53,175 nt of DNA from Deltaproteobacteria bacterium (GTDB lineage Bacteria > Desulfobacterota > Anaeroferrophillalia > Anaeroferrophillales > Tharpellaceae), in assembly GCA_016938065.1 (NCBI GenBank), contig JAFGVI010000054.1, positions 1-53,175 of the forward strand. Direction: 5' to 3'. Positions 8,667 to 18,579 of this stretch are shown piece by piece. A model generated the notes under the pieces. It was not told the origin of the DNA, ran no database searches, and worked only from the letters and a program-made list of their open reading frames with translations. Within the stretch, counting starts at the first letter, position 1, and the number at the start of each line of letters is the position of its first letter. The translations under genes were made by a program, and so were the position numbers.

Positions 8667-11600
8667 GAGATGTCTTAAGTTTTTTTCAGAAACCCAAAGA
8701 TGCCTTAAAGTTCAGTTCCCTGCAGATCAAACTGGCGTCGCCGGAAAAAATTCGCAGCTGGTCCTTCGGCGAGGTGAAAAAACCGGAAACGGTTAATTAC
8801 CGGACCTTTAAGCCGGAACGTGATGGTCTCTTCTGTGCTAAAATATTTGGGCCGGTCAAAGATTTCGAGTGTAACTGCGGCAAATACAAACGCATGAAAC
8901 ACCGCGGCATCGTTTGTGAGAAATGCGGGGTTGAGGTTATTCAGTCGAAGGTCAGAAGGGTGCGGATGGGGCATATTGAACTGGCCTCGCCGGTCGCGCA
9001 TATCTGGTTTTTAAAAAGCCTGCCCAGCCGCATCGCCCTTTTGCTGGACAAGACCTTAAAAGATGTTGAACGGATTCTCTACTTCGAAAATTATGTTGTT
9101 CTGGATGCCGGGCCGGCCGAAGATATTGTGGTCGGGCAGCTCATTTCCGAGGATGAATACCTGCTGCTGGAAGAGAAGTATGGTGACTCCATTCGCTGCG
9201 GCATTGGTGCGGAAGCGGTTAAGGAGATGCTGCAGAGGATCGATCTTGAGAGTGAACGGGTCAGCCTGCGTCAGGAGATGGCCGAAACCGGCTCCGAGGC
9301 GAAAAAGAAGAAGATTGCCAAACGCTTGAAAATAATCGATGATTTTCGCAAGTCCGGGAATTTGCCGGAGTGGATGATCATGGATGTTATTCCGATTCTG
9401 CCGCCCGATCTCAGGCCTCTGGTTCCGCTTGATGGCGGGCGTTTTGCGACCTCCGATCTTAATGACCTCTACCGTCGGGTAATTAACCGTAACAACCGTC
9501 TCAAACGGTTGATTGAACTCAAAGCCCCCTGGATTATCATCTGCAACGAAAAGCGGATGCTGCAGGAGTCGGTTGATGCTCTTTTTGATAACGGTCGGCG
9601 CGGACGGGCGATCAGCGGGGCCAATAAACGTCCTCTGAAATCCTTAAGTGATATGCTCAAAGGCAAGCAGGGTCGTTTCCGCCAGAACCTGCTCGGCAAG
9701 CGGGTTGACTATTCGGGTCGTTCGGTAATCGTCGTGGGTCCGGAGCTGCGTCTGCATCAGTGCGGTCTGCCCAAAAAAATGGCCCTTGAGCTCTTTAAAC
9801 CGTTTATTTACAATAAACTGCTGGAGCGGGGCCACGTAACCACGATCAAAAGCGCCAAGAAGATGGTGGAGCAGGAGAAATCCGAGGTCTGGGATCTGTT
9901 GGAAGAGGTGATTACCGAACATCCGGTACTCCTCAACCGGGCCCCGACCCTGCATCGTTTAGGAATTCAGGCTTTTGAACCGGTGCTGACCGAAGGGAAG
10001 GCGATTCGCCTGCACCCTCTGGTCTGCAGTGCCTATAATGCCGATTTTGACGGCGATCAGATGGCGGTGCATGTCCCCCTGACGATTGAGGCGCAGACCG
10101 AAGCCCGGGTGCTGATGATGTCGACCAACAATATTCTTTCGCCGGCAAACGGGCGTCCGGTTATTATTCCGACGCAGGATATTGTTCTGGGCATCTACTG
10201 GCTGACCCGGGATCGTCCCTACGCCCTCGGTACGGGAACGGTTTACTGCTCCCCGGAAGAGGTGCGGATGGCTTTTGATGCCGGCTCGGTCCATCTTCAG
10301 GCCGTAATCAAGGTGCTGATTGATGGGCAGCTGACTGAAACGACAGTCGGCCGCATCCTTCTGCGCGAAATTGTGCCGGCCGAGATGCCGTTTTCTTCTT
10401 ACAACGAAACCCTGACCAAAAAGAGTATCTCCAAGCTGTTTGAGAAGATCTATCTGATCGCCGGGGATAAAAAATCGGTAATCTTTGCCGATCAGATTAA
10501 AGATTTGGGTTATAAATTTGCGACCCAGTCAGGAATCTCCATCGGGATTGATGATCTTGAAATACCGAAATCGAAAAATGCTCTGATTGAAGATGCCAAT
10601 GAGAAGGTCCTAGAGATTGAGCGGCAGATTAATAACGGTCTGATTACCTCCGGTGAACGTTACAACAAGCTCGTTGATATCTGGTCCAAAACCACCGATC
10701 TGGTTGCCAATGAGATGATGGCGACGATCAGTAAAGAGCTGGTTTCAGATGGGGTATCCGATGAGCTGCACGAGGTTAAATCGTTTAATTCGGTCTATAT
10801 GATGGCCGATTCCGGGGCCCGCGGCAGTCAGCAGCAGATTCGTCAGCTGGCCGGTATGCGCGGGCTGATGGCCAAACCTTCGGGCGAGATTATTGAGAAC
10901 CCGATTATCGCCAACTTCCGCGAAGGTCTCAATGTGCTGCAGTACTTTGTTTCGACGCACGGGGCGCGTAAAGGTCTGGCTGATACCGCGCTGAAAACCG
11001 CTAACTCAGGTTATCTGACCCGGCGCTTGGTCGATGTCGCGCAGGATGCGGTTGTTTCCGAAATCGACTGTGGAACCCTGGACGGCATCCATGTCACGCC
11101 GTTGACCGAGGGCGGCGAAATTATCGAAAAAGTTTCCGATCGGGTATTGGGTCGGGTGGCGCAGGAAGATATTGTTTCGCCGTTGACCGGCGAGATAATT
11201 GTTGAGGCCGATCAGGAAATTACCGAAGATCTGGCGGAAAAGATAAATGCTTCCGGCATAGACCGGGTGCGCATTCGTTCGGTGCTGACCTGTCAGTCGA
11301 AACATGGCATCTGCGCTTACTGTTACGGGCGCGATCTGGCCCGCGGACGGCTGGTCAACATCGGTGAATCGGTCGGGGTTATTGCGGCTCAGTCCATCGG
11401 TGAGCCCGGCACTCAGTTGACCATGCGGACCTTTCATATCGGGGGCACCGCCAGTAGTGCGGTTGAGCAGTCGTCGCTCTCCTCGAAGTTGGGGGGAGTG
11501 GTAAAATTTATCAAACTCGATACCGTACGCAACCGCAACGGCAAACTCGTGGCCATGAATCGTAATGGTGAAATTGCGGTGGTCGATCAGAACGGCAAGA

Positions 11601-12865
11601 TTAAAGAACGTAACAAACTGGTTTTCGGCGCCCTTCTGCATGTCGAAGAGGGGGAAGAGATCAAACCGGGACAGCTGCTCTCCGAGTGGGATCCGTTTTC
11701 GATTCCGACACTGACCGCAGTCAGCGGCCGGGTTAAATATGGTGGCCTGATTGAGGGTATCACGGTCACCGAACAGGTTGATCAGCAGACCCGGATGTCA
11801 AGACGGGTCGTGACTGAATCCCGTAACGCCGATCTGCGGCCTCGACTTTCGATCAAGGATGAGAAAAACCGGACCATCAAGATCGGCGGGCGGGGCGAGG
11901 CCCGGTATAATTTTTCTCCCGGCATTCATATTATGGTGGCGGACGGCGAAGAGGTTCTGGCGGGTGATATTATCGCGACCAAACCCCGCGATACAACCAA
12001 AACCAAAGATATCACCGGCGGTCTGCCTCGCGTGGCCGAGCTTTTCGAGGCGCGCAAGCCGAAAGAGATCGCGGTTATTGCTGAGATCGAAGGTATCGTT
12101 TCGCTGGGTAAAGCGATTAAGGGCAAACAGAAGGTCATTATTACACCCGAGGTGGGCGAACCGATCGAGCATCTGATTCCCAAGGGGAAATATCTGATTG
12201 TGCACGAGGGTGATATGGTCGCCCCCGGCGAGCCGCTGGTCGATGGTTCCACCGACCCGCATGATATTCTGCGGGTTCTCGGGGTTAAAGAACTGGCTAA
12301 GTATATCGTTAACGAGGTCCAGGAGGTCTATCGTCTGCAGGGGGTTGGCATCAATGATAAACATATCGAGGTCATCGTCCGCCAGATGTTGCGGCGGATT
12401 AAGGTAGTTGATGCCGGCGAAACTGTTTTCGTCGTAGATGAGACGGTCGAAAAGCATGCCTTCGAAGAGGGCAACCGCAAAGCTATCGCCGAAGGTCTGC
12501 GTCCCGCCGTCGGGGAACCGCTCTTCCTCGGGATTACCAAGGCCTCATTAAGTACCGACAGCTTTATTTCGGCGGCGTCGTTCCAGGAGACCACCAAAGT
12601 TCTGACCCAGGCCAGTATTGCCGGCAAGGTTGATAACCTTATCGGTCTTAAAGAAAATGTCATTATGGGTCGCCTGATTCCGGCCGGTTCCGGGCAGCGT
12701 TGCTATCGTGATCTTAAAGTCGGCATGAGTGAAGAGGATCAGCAGTTTATCAAAGAGGCCGTGGCGGCTGATGCCGAGACGGCAGAAGCCTTCGAAGCGG
12801 CTCTGCTGCTCAGCGAAGGGGCCCAGATGAGTGCGGCCGACGTCAATGCCGATTTTTTTGATTAA
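8663..12865 (+). CDS. rpoC: DNA-directed RNA polymerase subunit beta'
   Basis: This is the catalytic beta' subunit, 1400 residues. The N-terminal zinc site is [20 protein letters not shown]. The metal-binding active site is [13 protein letters not shown], near residue 460. A second zinc region contains [19 protein letters not shown], and the trigger-loop area has [16 protein letters not shown]. The ATG overlaps the rpoB stop by four bases and is preceded by GAGGAGAAG. The gene after it is thiD2E, 38 bases downstream, not rpsL as in many bacteria. No terminator is visible between them. Confidence 0.99.
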   Translation: MRDVLSFFQKPKDALKFSSLQIKLASPEKIRSWSFGEVKKPETVNYRTFKPERDGLFCAKIFGPVKDFECNCGKYKRMKHRGIVCEKCGVEVIQSKVRRVRMGHIELASPVAHIWFLKSLPSRIALLLDKTLKDVERILYFENYVVLDAGPAEDIVVGQLISEDEYLLLEEKYGDSIRCGIGAEAVKEMLQRIDLESERVSLRQEMAETGSEAKKKKIAKRLKIIDDFRKSGNLPEWMIMDVIPILPPDLRPLVPLDGGRFATSDLNDLYRRVINRNNRLKRLIELKAPWIIICNEKRMLQESVDALFDNGRRGRAISGANKRPLKSLSDMLKGKQGRFRQNLLGKRVDYSGRSVIVVGPELRLHQCGLPKKMALELFKPFIYNKLLERGHVTTIKSAKKMVEQEKSEVWDLLEEVITEHPVLLNRAPTLHRLGIQAFEPVLTEGKAIRLHPLVCSAYNADFDGDQMAVHVPLTIEAQTEARVLMMSTNNILSPANGRPVIIPTQDIVLGIYWLTRDRPYALGTGTVYCSPEEVRMAFDAGSVHLQAVIKVLIDGQLTETTVGRILLREIVPAEMPFSSYNETLTKKSISKLFEKIYLIAGDKKSVIFADQIKDLGYKFATQSGISIGIDDLEIPKSKNALIEDANEKVLEIERQINNGLITSGERYNKLVDIWSKTTDLVANEMMATISKELVSDGVSDELHEVKSFNSVYMMADSGARGSQQQIRQLAGMRGLMAKPSGEIIENPIIANFREGLNVLQYFVSTHGARKGLADTALKTANSGYLTRRLVDVAQDAVVSEIDCGTLDGIHVTPLTEGGEIIEKVSDRVLGRVAQEDIVSPLTGEIIVEADQEITEDLAEKINASGIDRVRIRSVLTCQSKHGICAYCYGRDLARGRLVNIGESVGVIAAQSIGEPGTQLTMRTFHIGGTASSAVEQSSLSSKLGGVVKFIKLDTVRNRNGKLVAMNRNGEIAVVDQNGKIKERNKLVFGALLHVEEGEEIKPGQLLSEWDPFSIPTLTAVSGRVKYGGLIEGITVTEQVDQQTRMSRRVVTESRNADLRPRLSIKDEKNRTIKIGGRGEARYNFSPGIHIMVADGEEVLAGDIIATKPRDTTKTKDITGGLPRVAELFEARKPKEIAVIAEIEGIVSLGKAIKGKQKVIITPEVGEPIEHLIPKGKYLIVHEGDMVAPGEPLVDGSTDPHDILRVLGVKELAKYIVNEVQEVYRLQGVGINDKHIEVIVRQMLRRIKVVDAGETVFVVDETVEKHAFEEGNRKAIAEGLRPAVGEPLFLGITKASLSTDSFISAASFQETTKVLTQASIAGKVDNLIGLKENVIMGRLIPAGSGQRCYRDLKVGMSEEDQQFIKEAVAADAETAEAFEAALLLSEGAQMSAADVNADFFD

Positions 12866-12903
12866 GTTGTGGGCAGCCGACGTCCGCCCGGAGTCCGCGT
12901 TAT

Positions 12904-13974
12904 ATGATTAAAGGGAATCAGGTCTACCGTGTTCTTGATGTAAACTTTAATCGGTTGCGTGAGGGGCTGCGGGTGGTCGAAGATTATTGCCGGCTGGTGT
13001 GCGATGATGAACAGGCTCTACGCATCAAGGATATGCGTCATCGTCTGCGCCGTCTGCCGGATGAAAAATCAGTGCTCTGCACTCTGGCGGCGCGACAGGT
13101 TGAGAGTGACATCGGTCGTCGTACGTTTACGGACAGTGAAGCCGACCGTGGCGATTGGCGGGAACTGGTGCAGGCCAACCTGAAAAGAGCGCAGGAGGCG
13201 GCCCGGGTCATTGAAGAGTGTTCTAAACTCATCGATCAGCCGGGGCTCTCCCGTGAGATAAAAGCGTTACGATTTGAACTTTACGATCTTGAGAAAGATA
13301 TTATCGGTTCACGGCACGTCCGGATCAGAGAGTGGTTTGCTCTCGATAATAAAAAAGCGGCGGCCCTGTATTTGGTCGCCGACGAAAACTTCTACCGCGG
13401 GAGCGATCTGCTTGGCGATCTCAGAGCCATACTCAAGGCCGGCATCGATCTGCTCCAGTGGCGGCAAAAGAGCGGCAGTGACAGCTCTTTTCTCGAACGG
13501 GCTCAGGCCGTACGTGATCTTTGCCGCGAATTCAAGACCCCGTTTGTGGTGAATGACCGGCCGGATATTGCTCTTCTGGTAGAGGCCGATGCCCTGCATC
13601 TGGGTCAGGATGATCTGCCGATCGCCGCGGCCCGGGCGCTGGTGGGTGAGCAGATGCCGATCGGACGCTCCACGCACTCTCTGGCGCAGGCCCGGGCAGC
13701 GGCGGCGTCGGGGGCCGATTATATCGGCTTCGGCCCGATTTTTAAGACCCCGAGCAAGGCCAAACCCGATCCCGAAGTGGGTATTGCCGGTCTTGTAGAG
13801 ATGTTGCCGCAGGTTTCCGTGCCGGTTGTGGCGATTGGCGGTCTTGATGAAGATAATCTGGCTGCGGTGGCCGCAACCGGAGTTGCCGGCGTTGCCGTTA
13901 TCCGGGCGCTGCTGCAGACCCCGTCTCCGGCCGCAAAAGTCGGCCAGCTGCGGAAACTGACGGTTTTTAAATAG
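12904..13974 (+). CDS. thiE: Fused ThiD2-ThiE: HMP-phosphate kinase-like domain plus thiamine-phosphate synthase
   Basis: This 356-residue protein has two parts. Residues 1 to about 140 (DVNFNRLREGLRVVEDYCR, ARQVESDIGRR, RAQEAARVIEECSKL) match the ThiD2 domain. ThiD2 is known as an alternative to ThiD for phosphorylating the pyrimidine HMP-P. Residues 150-356 are ThiE, which joins HMP-PP and HET-P into thiamine phosphate. The ThiE motifs are LLQWRQKSG, FVVNDRPDIAL, HLGQDD, IGRSTHS, YIGFGPIFKTPSK and AIGGL. thiC follows after 14 bases, so two successive steps are encoded together. No TPP riboswitch fits in the 38-base gap to rpoC. Confidence 0.93.
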   Translation: MIKGNQVYRVLDVNFNRLREGLRVVEDYCRLVCDDEQALRIKDMRHRLRRLPDEKSVLCTLAARQVESDIGRRTFTDSEADRGDWRELVQANLKRAQEAARVIEECSKLIDQPGLSREIKALRFELYDLEKDIIGSRHVRIREWFALDNKKAAALYLVADENFYRGSDLLGDLRAILKAGIDLLQWRQKSGSDSSFLERAQAVRDLCREFKTPFVVNDRPDIALLVEADALHLGQDDLPIAAARALVGEQMPIGRSTHSLAQARAAAASGADYIGFGPIFKTPSKAKPDPEVGIAGLVEMLPQVSVPVVAIGGLDEDNLAAVAATGVAGVAVIRALLQTPSPAAKVGQLRKLTVFK

Positions 13975-13988
13975 AGGAAAACAGATTT

Positions 13989-15299
13989 ATGACTCAGATG
14001 CTTGCCGCCCGTCGGGGAGATCTCACTCCGCAGATGGAACAGGTTCTCGCCCATGAAACGATTTCGGCCGAGGCGCTGCTGCGCGGGGTCGCGCAGGGAA
14101 CGATAGCCATCCCTGCAAACTGCAATCATAAAAACCTTACGGCTTACGGTATCGGTCAGGGTCTGAAAGTCAAAGTCAATGCCAATATCGGCACTTCGTC
14201 GGATGCTTCGGATCTTGATAATGAGCTGCTGAAACTGAAGGCGGCCATAGACTACGGCGCTCATGCCGTGATGGATTTAAGTACCGGCGGTGATCTCGAT
14301 CTGGTGATGCGCACCATCTTTAATCACTGCAGTGTCCCTCTGGGAACCGTGCCGATCTATCGCATTGCTCAGGAAGGGGTGCAGAAACATGGCTTTTTCG
14401 GCGATGTCACCGTTGATGAGATGTTTTGTGTGATCGAGCGCCAGGCGCAGCTCGGGGTTGATTTCATGACCATTCATTGCGGCGTCAACCAGCGCACCCT
14501 GGAGAGTCTTAAAGAGTGTGGTCGGGTTACCGATGTCGTCAGTCGGGGCGGCGCCTTTATGGTCGAATGGATGATTTATAATCAGCAGGAAAATCCTTTC
14601 TTTGCGAATTATGATCGTCTTCTGGAGATCGCCCTGAAATATGATGTGACCATGAGTCTGGGCGATGGTTTGCGGCCCGGCTGTCTCGCCGATGCCACCG
14701 ACCGGCCGCAGCTGCAGGAGCTTATTTTTCTCGGGGAACTGACCGATAGGGCCTGGGCCGCCGGGGTTCAGGTGATGATTGAAGGACCCGGACATGTTCC
14801 CCTCAATCAGGTTGAAACCAATATGAAAGTGCAGAAGAGTCTCTGCAAAGGGGCTCCTTTTTATGTGCTCGGGCCTTTGGTAACCGATATCGCGCCCGGC
14901 TACGATCATATTACCTCGGCGATCGGCGGGGCTGTGGCTGCCGCTGCCGGCGCGGATTTTCTCTGTTATGTTACTCCGGCCGAGCACCTTTGTCTGCCGA
15001 CGGTTGCCGATGTAAAAGAGGGGGTGATCGCCTCCCGTATCGCCGCTCATGCCGGCGATATTGCCCGGGGCCTGCCCGGAGCTCTGGACTGGGATCGGCA
15101 GATGGCGGAAAAACGTAAAAATCTGGATTGGCAGGGTCAGATTGATCTGGCCATTGATCCGATTCGGGCCCGGGCCCGGCGGGATGAGAGCAAGCCCGCC
15201 GATGAAGAGGTCTGCACCATGTGTGGAGAGTTTTGTGCCATTAAAAAAGTTGATGCTTACCTGCATCCCAAAAAAGAGTGTGTAGAGGTTGAAAAATGA
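13989..15299 (+). CDS. thiC: Phosphomethylpyrimidine synthase ThiC
   Basis: ThiC is the radical SAM enzyme that rearranges aminoimidazole ribotide (AIR) into the thiamine pyrimidine HMP-P. The 436-residue product is the short form without the long N-terminal extension of enterobacterial and plant ThiC. Seen motifs are [43 protein letters not shown] and [15 protein letters not shown]. The C-terminal cluster site reads CTMCGEFC, spacing C-x2-C-x3-C. The paralogue BzaF (hydroxybenzimidazole synthase) is an alternative, but adjacency to thiD2E favours ThiC. Its stop overlaps the hisI start. Confidence 0.93.
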   Translation: MTQMLAARRGDLTPQMEQVLAHETISAEALLRGVAQGTIAIPANCNHKNLTAYGIGQGLKVKVNANIGTSSDASDLDNELLKLKAAIDYGAHAVMDLSTGGDLDLVMRTIFNHCSVPLGTVPIYRIAQEGVQKHGFFGDVTVDEMFCVIERQAQLGVDFMTIHCGVNQRTLESLKECGRVTDVVSRGGAFMVEWMIYNQQENPFFANYDRLLEIALKYDVTMSLGDGLRPGCLADATDRPQLQELIFLGELTDRAWAAGVQVMIEGPGHVPLNQVETNMKVQKSLCKGAPFYVLGPLVTDIAPGYDHITSAIGGAVAAAAGADFLCYVTPAEHLCLPTVADVKEGVIASRIAAHAGDIARGLPGALDWDRQMAEKRKNLDWQGQIDLAIDPIRARARRDESKPADEEVCTMCGEFCAIKKVDAYLHPKKECVEVEK

Positions 15300-15682
15300 A
15301 GCCCTTGGATTTTACAAAACTGGACGGCCTTATAACCGCAGTGGCACAGGACTATCAGACCAATGAGGTTTTGATGCTCGCTTTCATGAATCAGGAAGCA
15401 TGGGAAGAGACTGTGAAAACCGGCCGGGTCTGTTATTTCAGCCGTAGCCGTCAGCGGCTCTGGCGTAAAGGCGAAGAGTCGGGTAACGTTCAGATAGTTA
15501 AAGAAATTTTTATCGACTGTGATCGTGATGCCGTCGTTATTAAAGTTGACCAGATTGGTGGTGCGGCCTGTCATGTCGGCTATAACAGCTGTTTCTATAC
15601 GCAAATAGAGGCGGACGGCAGCGAGAAGATTATTAAAGCGGAAAAGGTTTTCGATCCGGAGAAAGTCTACGGAAAAAAATAG
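15296..15682 (+). CDS. hisI: Phosphoribosyl-AMP cyclohydrolase (HisI)
   Basis: HisI opens the adenine ring of phosphoribosyl-AMP in the third step of histidine synthesis. The 128-residue protein is the monofunctional form without the HisE pyrophosphohydrolase domain. Motifs seen are [32 protein letters not shown], the metal-binding DCDRDAVV and the cysteine region [14 protein letters not shown]. The ATG overlaps the thiC stop (ATGA), so it is translated in step with thiamine genes. hisG follows after 14 bases; the rest of the his pathway is not in the window. Confidence 0.95.
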   Translation: MKPLDFTKLDGLITAVAQDYQTNEVLMLAFMNQEAWEETVKTGRVCYFSRSRQRLWRKGEESGNVQIVKEIFIDCDRDAVVIKVDQIGGAACHVGYNSCFYTQIEADGSEKIIKAEKVFDPEKVYGKK

Positions 15683-15696
15683 AGGATTTTTGCATA

Positions 15697-16566
15697 ATGA
15701 AATTAAGAGTTGGAATTCCCAAGGGGTCGTTGCAGGATGCAACCATCGATCTTTTTAAAAATGCCGGTTATAAAATTACCACCAGTTCACGATCCTACTT
15801 TCCGGTCATTGATGATCCTGAAATTGAGTGTATGCTGATCCGGGCACAGGAGATGGCGCGCTACGTCGAAAGCGGTATTCTCGATATCGGTATTACAGGT
15901 CATGACTGGGTTGTGGAAAATGATGCCGACGTCATCGAAATGACGGAACTCCAGTACGCTAAGGCGACTTTTAACAAGGTGCGCTGGGTGCTGGCTGCGA
16001 AAGAGGGCGGCGCGATCAATTCGGTCAAGGATCTGGAAGGGAAAACCATCGCTACCGAGGTCGTCAATCTTTCGAAAAAGTATCTGGCGGAACATGGTGT
16101 CTCGGCCAGGGTTGAATACTCCTACGGCGCCACCGAGGTCAAGGTTCCGCATCTTGCCGATGCGATTATTGAGATTACCGAAACCGGCTCCTCCCTGCGG
16201 GCCAATAATCTGAAAATCATTGATACGGTTCTCGAAACGACGACGGTGCTGATCGCCAATCACAAAATGCAGGCAGACAGCTGGAAAATGGATAAGGTGC
16301 GTCGGCTGATCATGCTCCTGCAGGGCGCTCTGGAGTCCCGCAATCGGGTCGGAGTGATGTTTAACATCAAGCGGGATAAGCTTGAAGAGATCATTAAAGT
16401 TCTGCCGCCGGCTAAGGTGCCGACGGTTTCCGGCCTTATGGACAGTGCCTGGTCAGATGTTTTTGTGGTCCTTTCGAAGGCTGTGGTGCGTGATATAATT
16501 CCGGCTCTCAAAGAGCTGGGCGCACAGGGTATCGTTGAGTTTCCATTGAGTATGTATATCGAGTAG
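15697..16566 (+). CDS. hisG: ATP phosphoribosyltransferase, long form (HisG)
   Basis: HisG commits ATP and PRPP to histidine synthesis. The 289-residue product is the long form. The catalytic region has [65 protein letters not shown] and [16 protein letters not shown]-terminal regulatory domain of about 70 residues ([13 protein letters not shown] to EFPLSMYIE) gives histidine feedback control, so no HisZ partner is needed. It lies between hisI and rpsT. Confidence 0.96.
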   Translation: MKLRVGIPKGSLQDATIDLFKNAGYKITTSSRSYFPVIDDPEIECMLIRAQEMARYVESGILDIGITGHDWVVENDADVIEMTELQYAKATFNKVRWVLAAKEGGAINSVKDLEGKTIATEVVNLSKKYLAEHGVSARVEYSYGATEVKVPHLADAIIEITETGSSLRANNLKIIDTVLETTTVLIANHKMQADSWKMDKVRRLIMLLQGALESRNRVGVMFNIKRDKLEEIIKVLPPAKVPTVSGLMDSAWSDVFVVLSKAVVRDIIPALKELGAQGIVEFPLSMYIE

Positions 16567-16708
16567 AGCGGTAATTGTCAGGGTTAAGCGGATAAAGAAC
16601 TTGACAGAGAGTTCCTTTTCTGTTACCTGCTCCGTTCTCGAATTTTCCGGCCGGTCCAAATAAATATTGGAAGAATAAGCAAGTCATTAATCTTGGAGGA
16701 ACAAAACC

Positions 16709-16999
16709 TTGGCTAATCATAAATCAGCCCTGAAGCGAATCAAACAGAGCGAAAAACGTCGCTTGCGTAATCGGCAGGCTAATTCACAGTTGAAAACGGT
16801 ATTGAAGTCATTCTACAGTGCGGTAGAGGATAAGATTGAAGGGCCGGACATGGTTGAAGTCCATCGCAGAACCGTCTCGCAGATTGGGCGGGCCGCCGCC
16901 CACGGGGTTCTGCATAAACGCACCGCCTCGCGGAAGATCTCCCGCATTACAGCCTGCATGCAGAAAGCTCAAGCTCAGGTTGCGCTCAGCGCCGTCTGA
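16709..16999 (+). CDS. rpsT: 30S ribosomal protein S20
   Basis: S20 is an all-helical primary binder of 16S rRNA. The 96-residue protein is basic, with MANHKSALKRIKQSEKRRLR at the start and AAHGVLHKRTASRKISRI near the end. The start is TTG at 16709, supported by GGAGG 10 bases upstream. E. coli rpsT also starts with UUG, and that weak codon is part of its autogenous control, so the same logic may apply here. It is the last gene of the plus-strand run before convergent tyrS. Confidence 0.96.
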   Translation: MANHKSALKRIKQSEKRRLRNRQANSQLKTVLKSFYSAVEDKIEGPDMVEVHRRTVSQIGRAAAHGVLHKRTASRKISRITACMQKAQAQVALSAV

Positions 17000-17025
17000 G
17001 TTGAACGTGGCAGTTTTTCGCTGCG

Positions 17026-17162
17026 TTTAGTCCCTTACAGGTTATTTTCTTGTTTTTTTTCAACATTTTTTTCAGCAATAAAAACAAGAAAATGTTCTGA
17101 TAGAAGCACTTATTTATGGGCCTTAAAGGCCCCTCGGGTTGCGGAGTTCGCTCCTGTATCAG
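17026..17162 (-). repeat. Dispersed intergenic repeat, copy 3 (inverted, between rpsT and tyrS)
   Basis: Read on the minus strand, this block starts with AGGAGCGAACTCCGCAACCC. It continues through AGTGCTTCTATCAGAACATT and ends in a tail (17057 to 17026) that matches 421-452 at 29 of 32 bases. It also holds a perfect 14-bp inverted repeat, ATTTTCTTGTTTTT at 17044-17057 and AAAAACAAGAAAAT at 17080-17093, with a 22-base loop. The first part resembles 20747-20777. Confidence 0.6.
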
Positions 17163-17205
17163 AATTTAAGATCCCCGCTTTTTTAAGTTCAGGCGAGCAC
17201 CCTTT

Positions 17206-17260
17206 AAAACAAAAAAAGAGCAACAATCCCCATACGGGATTGCTGCTCTTTTTTTGTTTT
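17206..17260. terminator. Bidirectional terminator between rpsT and tyrS
   Basis: AAAACAAAAAAAGAGCA then CAATCCC pairs with GGGATTG then TGCTCTTTTTTTGTTTT, with one A-C mismatch and a 5-base loop at 17231-17235. Arms run 17206-17230 and 17236-17260. The A tract before and T tract after allow intrinsic termination on both strands, serving the convergent rpsT and tyrS transcripts. Confidence 0.9.
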
Positions 17261-17292
17261 AAGGAGTCTGGGCATTTAAACGCGGGTTTGCC

Positions 17293-18576
17293 TTATCCTG
17301 TAAGCACTATCTGATGGAATCTTTTTTTACCGGCCCGGATAAGAACTTTCTGTTCTTTAAAATCAGCTTCCGTGACCTCGCGATCGGCACTGATTCGTTC
17401 TTCATTCAGGTAGGCACCACCCTGTTCAAACAGGCGCCGGGTTTGCGCTTTTGATTGATTAAGGCCGCTCATGAGGAAAAGATCGACCAGGGTCAGCCCT
17501 TTTTGCAGCTCTTCCCGAGTCAGAACCAGGGTGGGAAGCTCTTCTAGGGTTTTCTCTATCCGGATTGCGGCGACCGCCGATGAGGTTTCAATTTTCAGCT
17601 CGGGATCGGCACTGCCGAAACGGCTGACCGCAGTCTGAAAAGCGGTGGCCGCTGCTTCCTGACCATGCACCAGAGCGGTGACTTCGTAAGCCAGAATCTC
17701 CTTGGCGCGGTTTATGGCCTGATCCGCAAGGGCGCTTAAGCGTTTGATTTCGGCCAGCGGCAGGAAGGTGAAGAAGCTTAGGAGTCGCCCGATTTCCGCA
17801 TCTTCGCAATTTCTCCAGAACTGATAAAAATCAAGCACGGAAGTCCGTTCCGCGGCCAGCCAGACGGCACCGGCAGCAGTTTTGCCGAACTTTTCGCCGG
17901 AACTGGTGGTCAGCAGGGGAAAGGTGACGCCGTAGGCTTCAGTTGCCTGGGTGCGGCGGATAAGATCGATGCCGGCGACGATATTGCCCCACTGATCCTG
18001 GCCGCCCATTTGAATGCGACAGCCGTGTTCCCGGCAGAGAATATGAAAATCGTAGGCCTGCAAAATCATATAATTGAATTCGATAAACGAAAGCCCGCTC
18101 TCCAGGCGCTGCTTGTAGGATTCGGCGGTCAACATCCGGTTGACGCTGAAATGGCGCCCGATATCCCTTAAAAAGTCGATATATTTGAGCGATGAGAGCC
18201 AGTCGGCATTATTAATCAGCCGGCAGCGGCTGTCGCTGAAATCAAGAAAACGGGCCAGCTGGGCGGCAATGCCCCGACCGTTTTCAGTAATCTTCTCCGG
18301 TGTCAGCATCTGCCTGAGTTCGGTCTTGCCGCTGGGGTCACCGACCATGGCCGTGCCGCCACCCAGAATCGCGATCGGACGATGGCCGGCTCTCTGCAGG
18401 TGCATCATGACGATAATCGGGATCAGGCTGCCGACATGCAGGCTGTCGGCCGTCGGGTCGAAACCGATGTAGAAGGCCTGAGGGGCCTGCTCGAGCAGTT
18501 TCTGCAGATTCTCAGCATCGGTACTCTGATAGATCAGCCCGCGTTCTATAAGTTCCTGATAAACCTGACAACTCAT
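17293..18576 (-). CDS. tyrS: Tyrosyl-tRNA synthetase
   Basis: TyrRS charges tRNA-Tyr. The 427-residue class I enzyme has YIGFDPTADSLHVGSLIP (HIGH-type motif HVGS). Further motifs are GGGTAMVGDPSGKTELR, ILQAYDFHIL, QMGGQDQWGNI and the KMSKS-type GEKFGKT. A C-terminal S4 RNA-binding domain follows (EELQKGLTLVDLFL to the end). The ATG at 18576 lies 3 bases after the stop of the His-rich small gene, so translation is probably coupled. No T-box is expected or seen. It is the last gene of the minus-strand rhlB operon and ends at the bidirectional terminator. Confidence 0.97.
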   Translation of the reverse strand: MSCQVYQELIERGLIYQSTDAENLQKLLEQAPQAFYIGFDPTADSLHVGSLIPIIVMMHLQRAGHRPIAILGGGTAMVGDPSGKTELRQMLTPEKITENGRGIAAQLARFLDFSDSRCRLINNADWLSSLKYIDFLRDIGRHFSVNRMLTAESYKQRLESGLSFIEFNYMILQAYDFHILCREHGCRIQMGGQDQWGNIVAGIDLIRRTQATEAYGVTFPLLTTSSGEKFGKTAAGAVWLAAERTSVLDFYQFWRNCEDAEIGRLLSFFTFLPLAEIKRLSALADQAINRAKEILAYEVTALVHGQEAAATAFQTAVSRFGSADPELKIETSSAVAAIRIEKTLEELPTLVLTREELQKGLTLVDLFLMSGLNQSKAQTRRLFEQGGAYLNEERISADREVTEADFKEQKVLIRAGKKRFHQIVLTG

Positions 18577-18579
18577 CGC

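Noticed and set aside
12866-12903. TPP riboswitch before thiD2E-thiC
   Set aside because: Only 38 bases are available and no THI-box motif (CTGAGA, ACCTGATCTGG-like) is visible.
14277-15266. 329-codon minus-strand open frame inside thiC
   Set aside because: Shadow of thiC, whose catalytic motifs are all in the plus frame.
13989-15299. BzaF (hydroxybenzimidazole synthase) instead of ThiC
   Set aside because: Adjacency and close spacing to thiD2E favour ThiC, though sequence alone does not fully exclude BzaF.
17044-17093. Second intrinsic terminator after rpsT
   Set aside because: The 14-bp inverted repeat is almost purely A/T with a long loop and no proper T tail. A far better terminator is at 17206-17260, and the stretch matches the dispersed repeat.
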